Below, one piece after another: positions 28,016 through 36,760 of a stretch of 54,036 bases of DNA (its first letter is position 1; each line of letters starts with the position of its first letter). The DNA is taken from assembly GCF_947494025.1 (NCBI RefSeq), contig NZ_CANLTQ010000019.1, positions 1 through 54,036 of the forward strand, written 5' to 3'. The notes below the pieces were generated by a model. The model ran no database searches and was not told the DNA's origin. It saw nothing but the letters and a program-made list of their open reading frames with translations. A program made the position numbers and the translations under genes. The DNA is from an uncultured Jannaschia sp. Its GTDB lineage: Bacteria > Pseudomonadota > Alphaproteobacteria > Rhodobacterales > Rhodobacteraceae.

Positions 28016-30421
28016 ATGCTGCGCCCGCGCCGATACCCGCCCCGTGACGTGTTTCCGGTCGATCCCTGGGCGCTCACCGCGACGCGGTTCGACGCCGATC
28101 TGCTTGAGCGCTATCCCGGCCAGGCCGAGACCATGTTCGCGATCTCGAACGGCTATCTGGGCGTGCGCGGCACGATGGACGAAGGTAGCCCGGTCGAGGA
28201 GCCGGGCACCTACCTCAACGGGTTTTACGAGACGCGGCCGATCACCTACGGCGAGAGCGCCTACGGCTTCCCGAAGGTCGGCCAGAGCATGCTCACCTGC
28301 CCCGATGGCAGCGTCATCCGCCTGACCGTCGACGACGAGCCGTTCGAGCTTTCCCGCGCCGAGGTTCTGGGCTTCTCGCGCCGGCTGGACCTGAGGCGCG
28401 GCGTGCTGACGCGCGACGTGACCTGGGCGACGCCGCGCGGACACCGGTTGCGGCTCAGGACGACGCGGCTGGTGTCGCTGGCGATGAAGCACGTGGCCGC
28501 GGTTCACTGGAAGCTCGTGCCCGAGGACGACGTCGACCTGCTGATCTCCTCCGATCTCGTCGAGCGCGCGCCGCTGCCGGTCGAGGACTTCGACCCGCGC
28601 CTCGCCGATGCGCCCGGCGCGCGGGTGCTGAACCCGACCGGCACCGAATGCGGCGGGCTTCGTGCGGTCATGGGTTACGTCACCGGCGGCTCGCGCCTCG
28701 CGCTCGGTTGCGGCATGGACCACCGGCTCGAGACGGCATGTCCGCACGACGCCGGCGCCGCCTGCGGCGCGGAGGGCGCCACGGTCACGATCCGCGTCGC
28801 CGGCAAGGCGGGCGAGCCGATCCGCTTGACCAAGTTCGTGGCCTACCACCACGCCCCCAAGGAAGCGGAGGATACACGCGCCGCCGCTGGCCGCAGCCTC
28901 GATCACGCGATAGCGACCGGGTTTCCGGCCCTTCTCGCCCGCCAGGAGGACGAGGTCGGTGACTTCTGGCAACGCGCCGACGTCGAGATCGACGGCGATC
29001 CGGCGACGCAGCAGATGGTACGCTGGAACCTGTTCCAGTTGATGCAGGCCTCGGCGCGCGTCCACGGCCACGGCATAGGTGCCCGCGGTCTGACCGGGCG
29101 CAGCTACGAGGGGCACTACTTCTGGGATACCGAGATCTACGTCCTGCCATTCCTGATCTACACCGCGCCCGACATCGCTCGCGCCGTGCTGAAGTTCCGC
29201 TACGACATGCTGCCAAAGGCCCGCGCGCGCGCGACCGAGCTGGGGCATCGCGGCGCGACCTTCCCATGGCGGACGATCAACGGCGACGAGGCGTCGGCCT
29301 ATTACGCCGCCGGCACCGCGCAATACCACATCAACGCTGACATCGCCTATGCGCTCGGGAAGTATGTCGAGGTCACCGGCGATGATGACTTCATGGTCCG
29401 CTACGGCGCAGAGATCCTCGTGGAGACCGCACGATTCTGGCTCGATCTCGGCTTCTTCTCGAAGCGCCGCGACGGACGGTTCTGCATTAACGCCGTAACC
29501 GGGCCCGACGAATACAATGCCGTCGTCGACAACAACTACTTCACCAACCTGATGGCGCAGGCGAACCTGCGCCAGGCCGCGGCGGTGGTGGCGGCGCTCG
29601 ATGCGCCGGCGCGGGCGGTCCTGGCGCAGCGCACGGGACTGGCCGAGGGCGAGCCTGCAGAATGGGTCGAGGCCGCGGACCGGATGTACCTGCCCTTCGA
29701 CGAGCGGCTTGGCGTCCACCCGCAGGACGACAGCTTCCTCGACAAGGAGGTCTGGGATTTCGAGAACACCCCCGACGAGCATTATCCGCTGCTGCTGCAC
29801 CACCATCCGCTGAACCTCTACCGGTCGCAGGTCATCAAGCAGGCCGACACGCTGCTCGCGATGTTCCTGATGAACGGGCGGTTCTCAGGCGAGGAGAAGA
29901 AGCGCAACTTCGACTATTACGACCCGATCACGACGCATGACAGCTCGCTTTCGGTCTGCATCCAGTCGATCATCGCAGGCGAGATCGGCTATCGCGCCAA
30001 GGCGTGCGACTACTTCCAGTTCGCCGCGGCGATGGATCTTTCCGACATCGGCGGCAACGTGAAGCACGGGGCGCACGTCGCCTCGATCGGGGGCACCTGG
30101 CTGGCGCTGATCTACGGCTTTGCGGGCCTGCGCGACGGCGGCGGCAGGATCGCCTTTCGCCCATGGCTGCCCGACGACTGGACGGGCCTGCGGTTTCCCC
30201 TGACGGTGCGCGGCCGGCACATCCGCGTCGCCGTGGGTCGCGAGACGACGATCTATCGTTTGGAGGCGGGGGAGCCGATCGAAATCTTCCACGACGGAGA
30301 GCCTGTACGCCTGAGCCCGCGGGAGCCGGAGGCGCGACGGCGTACGCCCGCAACCGCCAAGGCGGAACCTTGCCTCGGACACGGCGCCTCGAACCCAGCC
30401 GTTCCCGGAACGGCGATGTGA
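28016..30421 (+). CDS. GH65 disaccharide phosphorylase (maltose/trehalose/kojibiose type)
   Basis: 801 aa, cytoplasmic. It would split an alpha-linked glucose disaccharide with phosphate to beta-glucose-1-phosphate and glucose. N-terminal super-sandwich domain ([21 protein letters not shown]), then the alpha/alpha barrel with [45 protein letters not shown], catalytic acid Glu499 in [28 protein letters not shown] and the phosphate loop THDSSLS. GGAGGAG lies five bases before ATG 28016. It is convergent with the beta-phosphoglucomutase gene just 4 bases away, the standard partner. Which disaccharide is used cannot be told from sequence; the last 40 residues are low-complexity. Confidence 0.9.
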   Translation: MLRPRRYPPRDVFPVDPWALTATRFDADLLERYPGQAETMFAISNGYLGVRGTMDEGSPVEEPGTYLNGFYETRPITYGESAYGFPKVGQSMLTCPDGSVIRLTVDDEPFELSRAEVLGFSRRLDLRRGVLTRDVTWATPRGHRLRLRTTRLVSLAMKHVAAVHWKLVPEDDVDLLISSDLVERAPLPVEDFDPRLADAPGARVLNPTGTECGGLRAVMGYVTGGSRLALGCGMDHRLETACPHDAGAACGAEGATVTIRVAGKAGEPIRLTKFVAYHHAPKEAEDTRAAAGRSLDHAIATGFPALLARQEDEVGDFWQRADVEIDGDPATQQMVRWNLFQLMQASARVHGHGIGARGLTGRSYEGHYFWDTEIYVLPFLIYTAPDIARAVLKFRYDMLPKARARATELGHRGATFPWRTINGDEASAYYAAGTAQYHINADIAYALGKYVEVTGDDDFMVRYGAEILVETARFWLDLGFFSKRRDGRFCINAVTGPDEYNAVVDNNYFTNLMAQANLRQAAAVVAALDAPARAVLAQRTGLAEGEPAEWVEAADRMYLPFDERLGVHPQDDSFLDKEVWDFENTPDEHYPLLLHHHPLNLYRSQVIKQADTLLAMFLMNGRFSGEEKKRNFDYYDPITTHDSSLSVCIQSIIAGEIGYRAKACDYFQFAAAMDLSDIGGNVKHGAHVASIGGTWLALIYGFAGLRDGGGRIAFRPWLPDDWTGLRFPLTVRGRHIRVAVGRETTIYRLEAGEPIEIFHDGEPVRLSPREPEARRRTPATAKAEPCLGHGASNPAVPGTAM

Positions 30422-30425
30422 GACC

Positions 30426-31163
30426 CTAAGCGACGGCGACCTCGGAGAGATCACCCACCACGACGTCGGCGCCCGCCGCCCGCAGCGCGTCGACCCGAGC
30501 GTCATGCCCGACGCCGATGACGCGGGCAAAGCCCGCGCGGCGTCCAGCCTGCACGCCCGCGACCGCGTCTTCGAACAGCGCGGCACGGCCCGCGCCGACG
30601 CCGAGCCGTCGGAGGGCCTCGACGAAAATCGCCGGATCGGGCTTGCCGGGCAGATCATTGCGGGACGCTACGACCCCATCGACCCGAACCTCGACGAACC
30701 GGGCGAGCCCGGTCGCGTCGAGCACCGCCTCCGCGTTCGCGCTCGACGAGGCGACGGCGACCCGGATGCCGGCCCCGCGCAGCGCCGCGAGCAACGCCTC
30801 CGCCCCCCGCAGCGGTGCCGCGTCCCGCACCAGCCGCGCCCGCACCAGTTCGTTCTTGCGTCGCGCCAGCCCGGCGACGGTCGCGGTACCCGGCGGATCG
30901 TCCGTCGCGCCCTCAGCCAAAACGATGCTGCGGGATGCGAGAAAAGCCCGAACGCCCTCCAGACGTGGCCTGCCATCGACATAGGCGAGGTAATCGGCGC
31001 GGGTGAACTCGGGCAGCGGGTCCGGCCGGTCACAAAGAAACGCGTCGAACATCTCCTTCCAGGCCGCCTCGTGCAGGCTCGCCGTATCGGTCAGCACGCC
31101 GTCGAGGTCGAACACCACAGCGTCGAGGTCGTTGCGCGAGAGCTGCAAGGCCTGTTTGCCCAT
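30426..31163 (-). CDS. pgmB: beta-phosphoglucomutase (HAD superfamily)
   Basis: 245 aa; converts beta-glucose-1-phosphate made by the neighbouring GH65 enzyme to glucose-6-phosphate. HAD motif I is VVFDLDGVLTDTA (nucleophile and acid/base Asp), motif II VAVASSSANAEAVL, motif III lysine in DLPGKPDPAIF and motif IV LFEDAVAGVQAG. Cap residues TRADYLAYVDGRPRLEGV are typical of pgmB. The start at 31163 is chosen for the GAGGAG eight bases upstream; the frame is open 11 codons further. Confidence 0.9.
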   Translation of the reverse strand: MGKQALQLSRNDLDAVVFDLDGVLTDTASLHEAAWKEMFDAFLCDRPDPLPEFTRADYLAYVDGRPRLEGVRAFLASRSIVLAEGATDDPPGTATVAGLARRKNELVRARLVRDAAPLRGAEALLAALRGAGIRVAVASSSANAEAVLDATGLARFVEVRVDGVVASRNDLPGKPDPAIFVEALRRLGVGAGRAALFEDAVAGVQAGRRAGFARVIGVGHDARVDALRAAGADVVVGDLSEVAVA

Positions 31164-32040
31164 GAAGTTGCTCCTCAGCTTCGTATTGCTCTCCAACCGA
31201 CCCGGGAACCGGACACGCCTCGTCTGAACCGTCCCGCGTTTGTCGAAGGTGATTTCGGTTGGTTTCTACGCCGCCATGCCGGCGGTCTCCAGCGTGTCGT
31301 AGCAGGCGGCTTCGGCTTCGGCCGGCGGGACGTGCCCGATGGGCTCCAGCAGGCTGCGGGTGTTGAACCAGTCGACCCATTCGAAAGTGGCGAGCTCGAC
31401 GGCCTCGAACGAGCGCCAGGCCCGCGTAGGTAAATGACCTCGGTCTTGAAGGGGCCGATCACGGTCTCGGCGAGTGCGTTGTCGTGACTGTCGCCGACGC
31501 TGCCGACCGACGGCTCGATCCCTTCCTCCGCAAGCCGCCCCGTGAACCGATTGGCCAGGTATTGCGCGCCGTGGTCCGTGTGTGACGAGCCCTGCGCCTC
31601 TTGCAGGCTGACAGTCGTGGATCGCCTGCTTCAAGGCGTCGAGAACGAAGCTCGCGGTCGCACTGCCGCTGACGCGCCATTCCACGATCCGACGGGCGTA
31701 GGTGTCGATGACGAAGGCCACATAAACGAAACCGGCTCACGCCGCCAAGGAGGTGACGTCGCTCACCCACAGCCTGTTGGGCGCCGGGGCCTGAAACCGT
31801 CGGTTCACCTTGTCGCGCGGGCATGACTGGGTTGGATCGGGAATAGTCGTCCTGATCCGCTTGCCGCGCACGGCGTCCTGCAATAATCCCATGGCACGCA
31901 TCAGCCCCTCGACCGTGCATCGAGCAACGGCGAAGCTCTCGCGTCGTAGCTGCCGGCAGACCTTCCGGGCGCCGTGGAGCCGAAATTCTCGACGTGGCCG
32001 CGCGCGATCTCGGCCCGCAGTTCCCGGCCCGCCTCGCACG

Positions 32041-32078
32041 GTCGGACAGTCGGACAGTCGGACAGTCGGACAGTCGGG
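32041..32078. repeat. 8-bp tandem repeat, about 4.5 units
   Basis: Four copies of TCGGACAG plus a partial unit in a row, inside the IS3 orfB remnant where a normal copy would have one unit (coding RLSDRARR). The expansion of three units adds 24 bases, i.e. is in frame by itself. Confidence 0.85.
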
Positions 32079-32179
32079 AAGGATCGTCCCGCCGCGCTCG
32101 ATGCGCATGATACGTCGACGGGGCGATCGGCAGCAGCCGGCAAATCGGCTCGACCCCGTAGAGTCCGCGATGGTCGTCC

Positions 32180-32222
32180 CCTCTCGAGACATTGCCTGCG
32201 GCGATGCCCTGCCGGGCAATGG
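32180..32222 (+). repeat. palindromic mini-element, copy C (43 bp)
   Basis: Starts CCTCTCGAGACATTGCC and ends GCCGGGCAATGG. First hairpin CATTGCC-TGC-GGCGATG (one mismatch), second GCCC-TGCC-GGGC. On the coding strand of orfB it lies between the codons for MVAFI and DDHRGLYGV, shifting the frame. Two single-base gaps separate it from copy B. Confidence 0.78.
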
Positions 32223-32589
32223 ATGAACGCGACCATCGCTTCAACGGGCGGTCGAGCTCCATCCCGCTGCCCGGCAGCGGCCTGCTGGCAAACTGCGAGA
32301 GGGGGGACAGAATATGCCGACGCTTTGCGCAGGATCCCGTTGGCTTGACGCAGCTCACGGTTCTCACGCTCAAGCTGTCTGATCCGATCCCGCTCCTCGC
32401 TGGTCAGTCCAGGCCGGAGCCCGTCGTCGCGCTTGGCCTGCCGTACCCAATTGCGTCGCGTCTCACCGCTGCACCCGATCTTCACCGCGATCGACTGGAT
32501 CGCGGACCACCGGCTCCCATGCGCCCCGCGGTGCTCCTGCACCATCCGAACCGCCCGCTCCCGAACCTCCGGCCATCGCGGGGCCGTCG

Positions 32590-33162
32590 CATGGAACGAC
32601 AGGCCCGGCTGGATCACGGTCCGTTGCGCGCGTGTGGGCGGCAACGTCTCCCGTGCGCGCAATTCGTTCAGGTCGCCCCCGAGGATCGCGGGGCCGCCGA
32701 AATGGTCCTCCGCCCGCAGCACCCGCGCCATCCGCCGCAAGCGGTCCGTCCGCCGCAGGCCGAGATGCAACGCGCCGATAGTCAGGGCTGCGCCACGTCC
32801 GACGCAGCGGGCGAGCGCCGCCCCGCGCGGCTCCAGGCCCGGCGGATCGATCGCCTCGAGGTCTGAGACCTCCCAAACAAACCCGGGGGCGAGCAGGATG
32901 GCGTTCCCGTGATGGTCGATGGTCGATGGTCGATGGACGGTGTGGCGGGATCGGCGTCAATCATCGACCAGCGTTCGGCGTGTACCATGGCGGGTGGTAG
33001 CGCGGGCGGCCGGGGCGGCAGCCGCTTGTCGGCTTCCTGAAGCGAGACGATGTCGGCGCGAACCCGCCCTGGCACGCGCAAGACGCGGACGGAATCGCGG
33101 CGCCGGTTGAGACCCACGGCCCTGCGAATGTTTCCGCACGCGATCCGCTGCTGCGTCGTCAC
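32590..33162 (-). pseudogene. endonuclease/exonuclease/phosphatase family protein (YbhP-like), truncated
   Basis: N-terminal pieces NIRRAVGLNRRRD, RADIVSLQEADKRLPPRP and MVHAERW, then in other frames GLEPRGAA-like sequence, IGALHLGLRRTDRLRRMARVL, AILGGDLNEL and PGLSFHA. These correspond in order to the EEP fold motifs (QE, GTHLG, GDFNE, SFHA); the terminal SDHLP region is lost where IS3 orfA begins. A 7-bp tandem repeat at 32910-32937 adds a frameshift. The GTG at 33162 overlaps the cardiolipin synthase stop, as in clsB-ybhP pairs, so it was once the second gene of that operon. Confidence 0.7.
32910..32937. repeat. 7-bp tandem repeat, 4 units
   Basis: Units TGATGGT, CGATGGT, CGATGGT, CGATGGA in a row inside the EEP pseudogene. 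A seven-base unit changes the frame with each copy gained or lost. Confidence 0.85.
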
Positions 33163-34520
33163 AGGAGCGGTCCGAACAGGCGCGCGACAGGGGCCAGGGC
33201 GCGGACATGCCAGGGACCGGGGATCTCGACCGGGGTGGCGCGCGCGAAATCCTCCGCGAGCATCGCCTCCACCCGGGCGGCGAAGTTCCGATTCTCGATC
33301 AGCGCCGTCTCCTCGAAGTTCAGCAGCGCCGAGCGGATGTCGAGGTTGACGGTGCCGATCGAGGCAACGTCGTCGTCGATCAGCATGACCTTGGAGTGCA
33401 TGAAGCCGGGCCGGTATGCGTGCACCGCTATGCCGGCTGCGACGAGATCGCGCGCGGCGGCGCGGGACGCATACCAGGCGAGGACGTTGTCGGAGGGCGC
33501 GGGGATCAGGATGCGGACGTCGGCGCCGCGCAGGGCGACCAGCTTCAGGGCCGTCGCAAGGTCGGCATGCGGCACCAGATAGGGCGTGGCGATCCAGAGG
33601 CGGCGCGTCGCCAGTCCGACGAGCCCGCAGAGGAGCAGGCTTCCCCGTTCGAGCGCGTCCGTTGCGCCGAAGCCCGCCACGAGACCCTGGCAGGGTCCGG
33701 GCGCTTCAGGTTTCGACGGCAGCTCTGCCGCGGGCCGCAGCGTCTCGCCGGTCAGACCGGCCCAGTCGGCGGCGAAGATCGCGCGCAGTTGGTCGACCAT
33801 GGGGCCTTCAAGGCGGATATGAGTGTCGCGCCAGGCGTCGAACCGGGCGCCCCCGTCGATGTACTCGTCGCCGACGTTGATCCCACCGGTGAAGCCGATC
33901 TGCCCATCGACGACGACCGCCTTACGATGGTTGCGGAAGTTTACCCCGATGCGCCCCAACGCACGGTGCGGCGCGACGATCCCCTGAAACCGGACGCCCT
34001 CGGCCTTGAGAGCGCGGACGTAGCGGAATCCGAGGAATATCGAGCCCACCACGTCGCACAGGACGCGCACATCCACGCCACGCCTGGCGGCGGCCGTCAG
34101 GCGCGCCCGCAGCGCCTCGCCAGTCCCGTCCGCGCGGATAATATAGAACTGGACAAGAACCTCGCGCTCCGCCCCGTCGATGGCCGCGAAAATCGCGTCG
34201 AACGTCTCGCGTCCGTCAATCAGGAGGGTGGCGGCGTTGCCCTCCGTTACCCGCGCGCCCACGATGCCGGTGAGCGCATCGAGCCGGGCGCCCGCCGGGG
34301 CGGAGGTCGCCTCGGCCTCCTGCGCGCCCTTCGGCGATGTCGAGCGCGCGACGGAGCTGAACAGCGCGAAGGCAGGGATGGCGAGCAGGGGGAACGCAAT
34401 CAGGAACACGACCCAGGCCGCGGCCCCCTGCGGGGTGCGCGCCGTCGTCAGGGCCGCGCGTGCCACGAAAAGCCCCGCGAGCGTGAGGGCAATCTGCATG
34501 CCGATGCCAAGGAAGATCAC
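33159..34520 (-). CDS. cls: cardiolipin synthase / phospholipase D-like
   Basis: 453 aa. Two N-terminal hydrophobic segments (ALTLAGLFVARAAL, AAWVVFLIAFPLLAIPAFALF), then two phospholipase D domains with HKD motifs NHRKAVVVDGQIGFTGG and MHSKVMLIDDDVASIGTVNLD. It would condense phospholipids to cardiolipin at the inner membrane. The GTG at 34520 is the longest start; ATG 34499 is an alternative. An IS256-type left end begins at 34523, only 2 bases outside the start, so the native promoter, and possibly a few codons, have been displaced. Confidence 0.87.
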   Translation of the reverse strand: MIFLGIGMQIALTLAGLFVARAALTTARTPQGAAAWVVFLIAFPLLAIPAFALFSSVARSTSPKGAQEAEATSAPAGARLDALTGIVGARVTEGNAATLLIDGRETFDAIFAAIDGAEREVLVQFYIIRADGTGEALRARLTAAARRGVDVRVLCDVVGSIFLGFRYVRALKAEGVRFQGIVAPHRALGRIGVNFRNHRKAVVVDGQIGFTGGINVGDEYIDGGARFDAWRDTHIRLEGPMVDQLRAIFAADWAGLTGETLRPAAELPSKPEAPGPCQGLVAGFGATDALERGSLLLCGLVGLATRRLWIATPYLVPHADLATALKLVALRGADVRILIPAPSDNVLAWYASRAAARDLVAAGIAVHAYRPGFMHSKVMLIDDDVASIGTVNLDIRSALLNFEETALIENRNFAARVEAMLAEDFARATPVEIPGPWHVRALAPVARLFGPLL

Positions 34521-34522
34521 GA

Positions 34523-34757
34523 TAGTGTCCCAACGGTTGGTGCAGGAGGCCGCGTGCGGAGCCCTCGGCGTAGCGCAGCGCGCGGCCGGGGGTAACGCTG
34601 ACGGTCACCGCAGATCTTCGGAAAAAATTCGGGTTGCAAGGCTCAGAACAAAAACCGGAGACGACGATGGCCGACGATAGAATGACGCTGCCTGGGCTTG
34701 TTGAAAAGGAGACCGGGCGATCTCGTGCGCGGGTTTTGGCGCGATGTCACACGGAAT
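34523..34757 (+). pseudogene. IS256-family element, left end and transposase N-terminus
   Basis: TAGTGTCCCA at 34523 and the following 60 bases match 53109-53170 closely (shared CAGGAGGCCGCG-like and GGCGTAGCGCAGC blocks). After 140 bases the frame from ATG 34667 reads MADDRMTLPGLVEKETG, the start of an IS256-type Mutator transposase, and is cut off near 34757, where 5-FCL sequence begins on the other strand. Everything else of the element is gone. Confidence 0.7.
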
Positions 34758-35187
34758 CGTCGGCGACCACCACGTCCGGGACCATCTCGTGCCCTTCGCT
34801 CGGCTCCGGGATGTTCCAGATGCCGCGCTCCATCGGGCAGCTTGGCGAAAAAGAGCGGAAAATGCGCGGTGCGGCATTCTCGACGACGACCGGCAGCAAG
34901 ACGTTCGCTCCGGCCGAATGTGCGCGGCCAGACCATTCGCGCAGATCCGGCTCGCCGCGGATCGGCCAACAGACGGCGATCCGCAAGCCCGGTCGTGACG
35001 CGGCGATCGCATCGAGGGCGCCTGCCAGCGTGGTCGTCATCGCGGTGCGGTCGGAACTGGAAATGCGCCTGCGGGCCTCCATCAGCCGGGCCCGTTCGGT
35101 CTTGCGGAACCGCGCGACATCCCGCACTGTCTCGGGATCGACGGGTTGCCCGTCGATCAGTTCGTGCGCGAAGCAGGCGGGGGCCAC
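34747..35187 (-). pseudogene. 5-formyltetrahydrofolate cyclo-ligase, truncated at both ends
   Basis: The frame reads ACFAHELIDGQPVDPETV, DVARFRKTERARLMEARRR, IAVCWPIRGEPDLREW, NVLLPVVVENAAP, and MERGIWNIPEPSEGHEMVPDVVVA, all matching the N-terminal two-thirds of 5-FCL (folate cyclo-ligase). The C-terminal glycine-rich GNGGGYYD ATP-binding segment is absent because the IS256 remnant replaces it at about 34757. The 5' side is joined to a PACE gene fragment: TGA, one base, then GTG. Loss of the catalytic end makes activity unlikely. Confidence 0.75.
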
Positions 35188-35188
35188 C

Positions 35189-35317
35189 TCAGAACGCCAG
35201 CGGACCCATCTCGTTCAGCGGATGGCCGAAGATCCACGAGAACAGGGGAACCGCGATCAGCAGTCCCACGAGCTCGAAGCTGACGGCTTGTCGGATACGA
35301 TCGGAGGTGCTGCGCAT
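35189..35317 (-). pseudogene. PACE-family efflux transporter, first repeat only
   Basis: A 42-codon frame MRSTSDRIRQAVSFELVGLL through SWIFGHPLNEMG matches the first bacterial-transmembrane-pair repeat of PACE (chlorhexidine-type) exporters, normally about 145 aa with two repeats. It stops where the 5-FCL fragment begins, so one deletion removed the rest of this gene and the start of 5-FCL. Confidence 0.65.
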
Positions 35318-35432
35318 GAACGGCGCCCGCTTCTCGTCCGGGCCGTCCCGAATACTGTCTCGATCGTCGAGCGAGGTCGTCCTCGAAACCGGAGATAAGG
35401 CCGGCTGGGAAAGCTTCGATCTGAGACGCCCC

Positions 35433-36551
35433 TCAGGCCGCCCGCCGCTCGTCCGAGCCTCGGAGGAGAAGCCCGATGACGTCGGACCGGGTCAGGATAC
35501 CGGCCAGCTTTCCCGCTCGCGTCACGGGCACGACCTCGACCCCCTGCCCCGCGAACCGATCTAGAAGCAGCCCGACCGGCAGATCGTGAGGCACGGCTGC
35601 TGTCGCCGGCCGCATGACATCCGAAGTCACAAGCGTAGAGCGCTTCTGTCGCAGAGCCGTCACCGGTCCGGCTGCGATGAGGGGCGCAATGAGATCGGCT
35701 TGCAGCACGAGACCGAGGAGCTTCCCGTGGGCGTCGATGACGGGCAGGCTCTTGATCGCGTTCTTCCGGAACAGTCTCGCCAATTCAGTGAGCGGCGCGT
35801 CCGGACGCGCGGTGATCAGATCGCGGGTCATCACGTCGGCGCAGGTGGTCCCATCGAAACGATGATGCGCCGCCTCTTCCTCCGCCGCCGCCAGCAGACG
35901 GCCAAGATCCGCAACGCCGAGATTGGTGGACTGGTTGAAGCGCGCGAGGAGCGCGCCGAGGTCGTCATTCGTCAGCCCGAGCCGCAACGCCGCCTCGCGA
36001 CCCTCCGGGGTGTCGGCCTGCCGGAACGGATAGGCGCGGCCGGTAAGATGGTTGTAGCCGATGGCGGCGACGACGAGCGCGGCCGTGGTAATTCCGACCG
36101 GTGCAAGTGCGAACCAGACACCCGCTTCCAGGACCGGCTCCGGATCGAGCACGCTCAGCAGCGCCACCGCGCCGCCCGGCGGATGCAAGGCACGCAGCAG
36201 CATCATCGCCAGGATCGCTCCGCCGACGGCCAGGCCGGCCGTCCATGGCGCAGGAACAAAGGTCAGGGCCGCGAGCGCGACCAGGGCCGAAATGACGTTG
36301 CCGACGAGAGCCGACCACGGCTGCGCGAGCGGGCTGTTGGGTACCGCGAAGAGCAAGACCGCACTCGCCCCGAGGGGGGCGAAGAGCGCGACGGTCAGCC
36401 CCGCAACAGGGCGACCCGTGGCGACGAGGAGAGAACACAGGCAGAGCCCGACAACGGCCCCTGCCGCGGCGCGTAGCTGCTCCGGGAGACGAAAGGGCGA
36501 CATGGCCGGCAGGAGATGTCGGAGAGAACGCATCGAGGGGGAAACACGCAC
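35433..36551 (-). CDS. HPP-family membrane protein with C-terminal CBS pair
   Basis: 372 aa. Residues 20-165 form four hydrophobic segments of the HPP domain, with APLGASAVLLFAVPNSPLAQPW and the name-giving ALHPPGGAVALL. Residues 235-365 are two CBS domains (DVMTRDLITARPDAPLTELARLF, KSLPVIDAHGKLLGLVLQADL, VMRPATAAVPHDLPVG, VEVVPVTRAGKLAGILTRSDVIGLL). HPP proteins have been linked to nitrite transport in plastids and cyanobacteria; here the gene is next to YbaN, globin and denitrification genes, so a nitrite role regulated by nucleotide binding to CBS is plausible but inferred. GTG 36551 or ATG 36533 may be the start. Confidence 0.85.
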   Translation of the reverse strand: MRVSPSMRSLRHLLPAMSPFRLPEQLRAAAGAVVGLCLCSLLVATGRPVAGLTVALFAPLGASAVLLFAVPNSPLAQPWSALVGNVISALVALAALTFVPAPWTAGLAVGGAILAMMLLRALHPPGGAVALLSVLDPEPVLEAGVWFALAPVGITTAALVVAAIGYNHLTGRAYPFRQADTPEGREAALRLGLTNDDLGALLARFNQSTNLGVADLGRLLAAAEEEAAHHRFDGTTCADVMTRDLITARPDAPLTELARLFRKNAIKSLPVIDAHGKLLGLVLQADLIAPLIAAGPVTALRQKRSTLVTSDVMRPATAAVPHDLPVGLLLDRFAGQGVEVVPVTRAGKLAGILTRSDVIGLLLRGSDERRAA

Positions 36552-36657
36552 TTAGGGGGCGGATCGCCGTGCCGACAAGCACAGCAGACACCCTCTGCCC
36601 TATTGATGTGCGAAAGTGAAATCCCGGTTGGCGAAGCCAAATTCAAGGGCACATTGT

Positions 36658-36672
36658 CTGGCAAGATGCCAG
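36658..36672. repeat. short perfect hairpin between ybaN and the HPP gene
   Basis: CTGGCA-AGA-TGCCAG, 6-bp stem and 3-base loop, in the 209-base gap upstream of the HPP gene and downstream of ybaN on the minus strand. Could attenuate or terminate ybaN transcription; there is no clear T-run. Confidence 0.35.
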
Positions 36673-36760
36673 TAAGCTCGTGCGCGCCATCCGGACATCG
36701 CTAGGTAGAATTCAGAGCGCGGCAATAAAGAACGCTGACGCAGGATCACATTCCACTCGG

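Larger units (their letters stand above)
31266..32590 (-). pseudogene. IS3-family transposase (orfA+orfB), multiple frameshifts
   Basis: orfA is recognisable from about 32590 downward: WPEVRERAVRMVQEHRGAH, KIGCSGETRRNWVRQAKRD and the leucine-zipper-like ERENRELRQANGILRKASAY. orfB begins MVAFI and continues in shifting frames: YGVEPICRLLPIAPSTYHAH, FAVARCTVEGLMRAMGL, CPRDKVNRRFQAPAPNRLWV, VAFVIDTYARRIVEWRVSG, VGDSHDNALAETVIGP and ATFEWVDWFNTRSLLEP, stop at 31266. A 43-bp mini-element (32180-32222) splits the orfB start, and an 8-bp tandem repeat (32041-32078) lengthens it. At its 5' side it replaces the end of an EEP-family gene. Not functional. Confidence 0.82.

Noticed and set aside
32041-32078. 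Possible CRISPR-like array
   Set aside because: Units are 8 bases with no spacers; it is a simple tandem repeat inside a transposase gene.
36640-36672. Fourth copy of the mini-element (CACATTGTCTGGCAAGATGCC)
   Set aside because: Only a few bases agree and the 43-bp layout and second hairpin are missing; kept as an ordinary hairpin.
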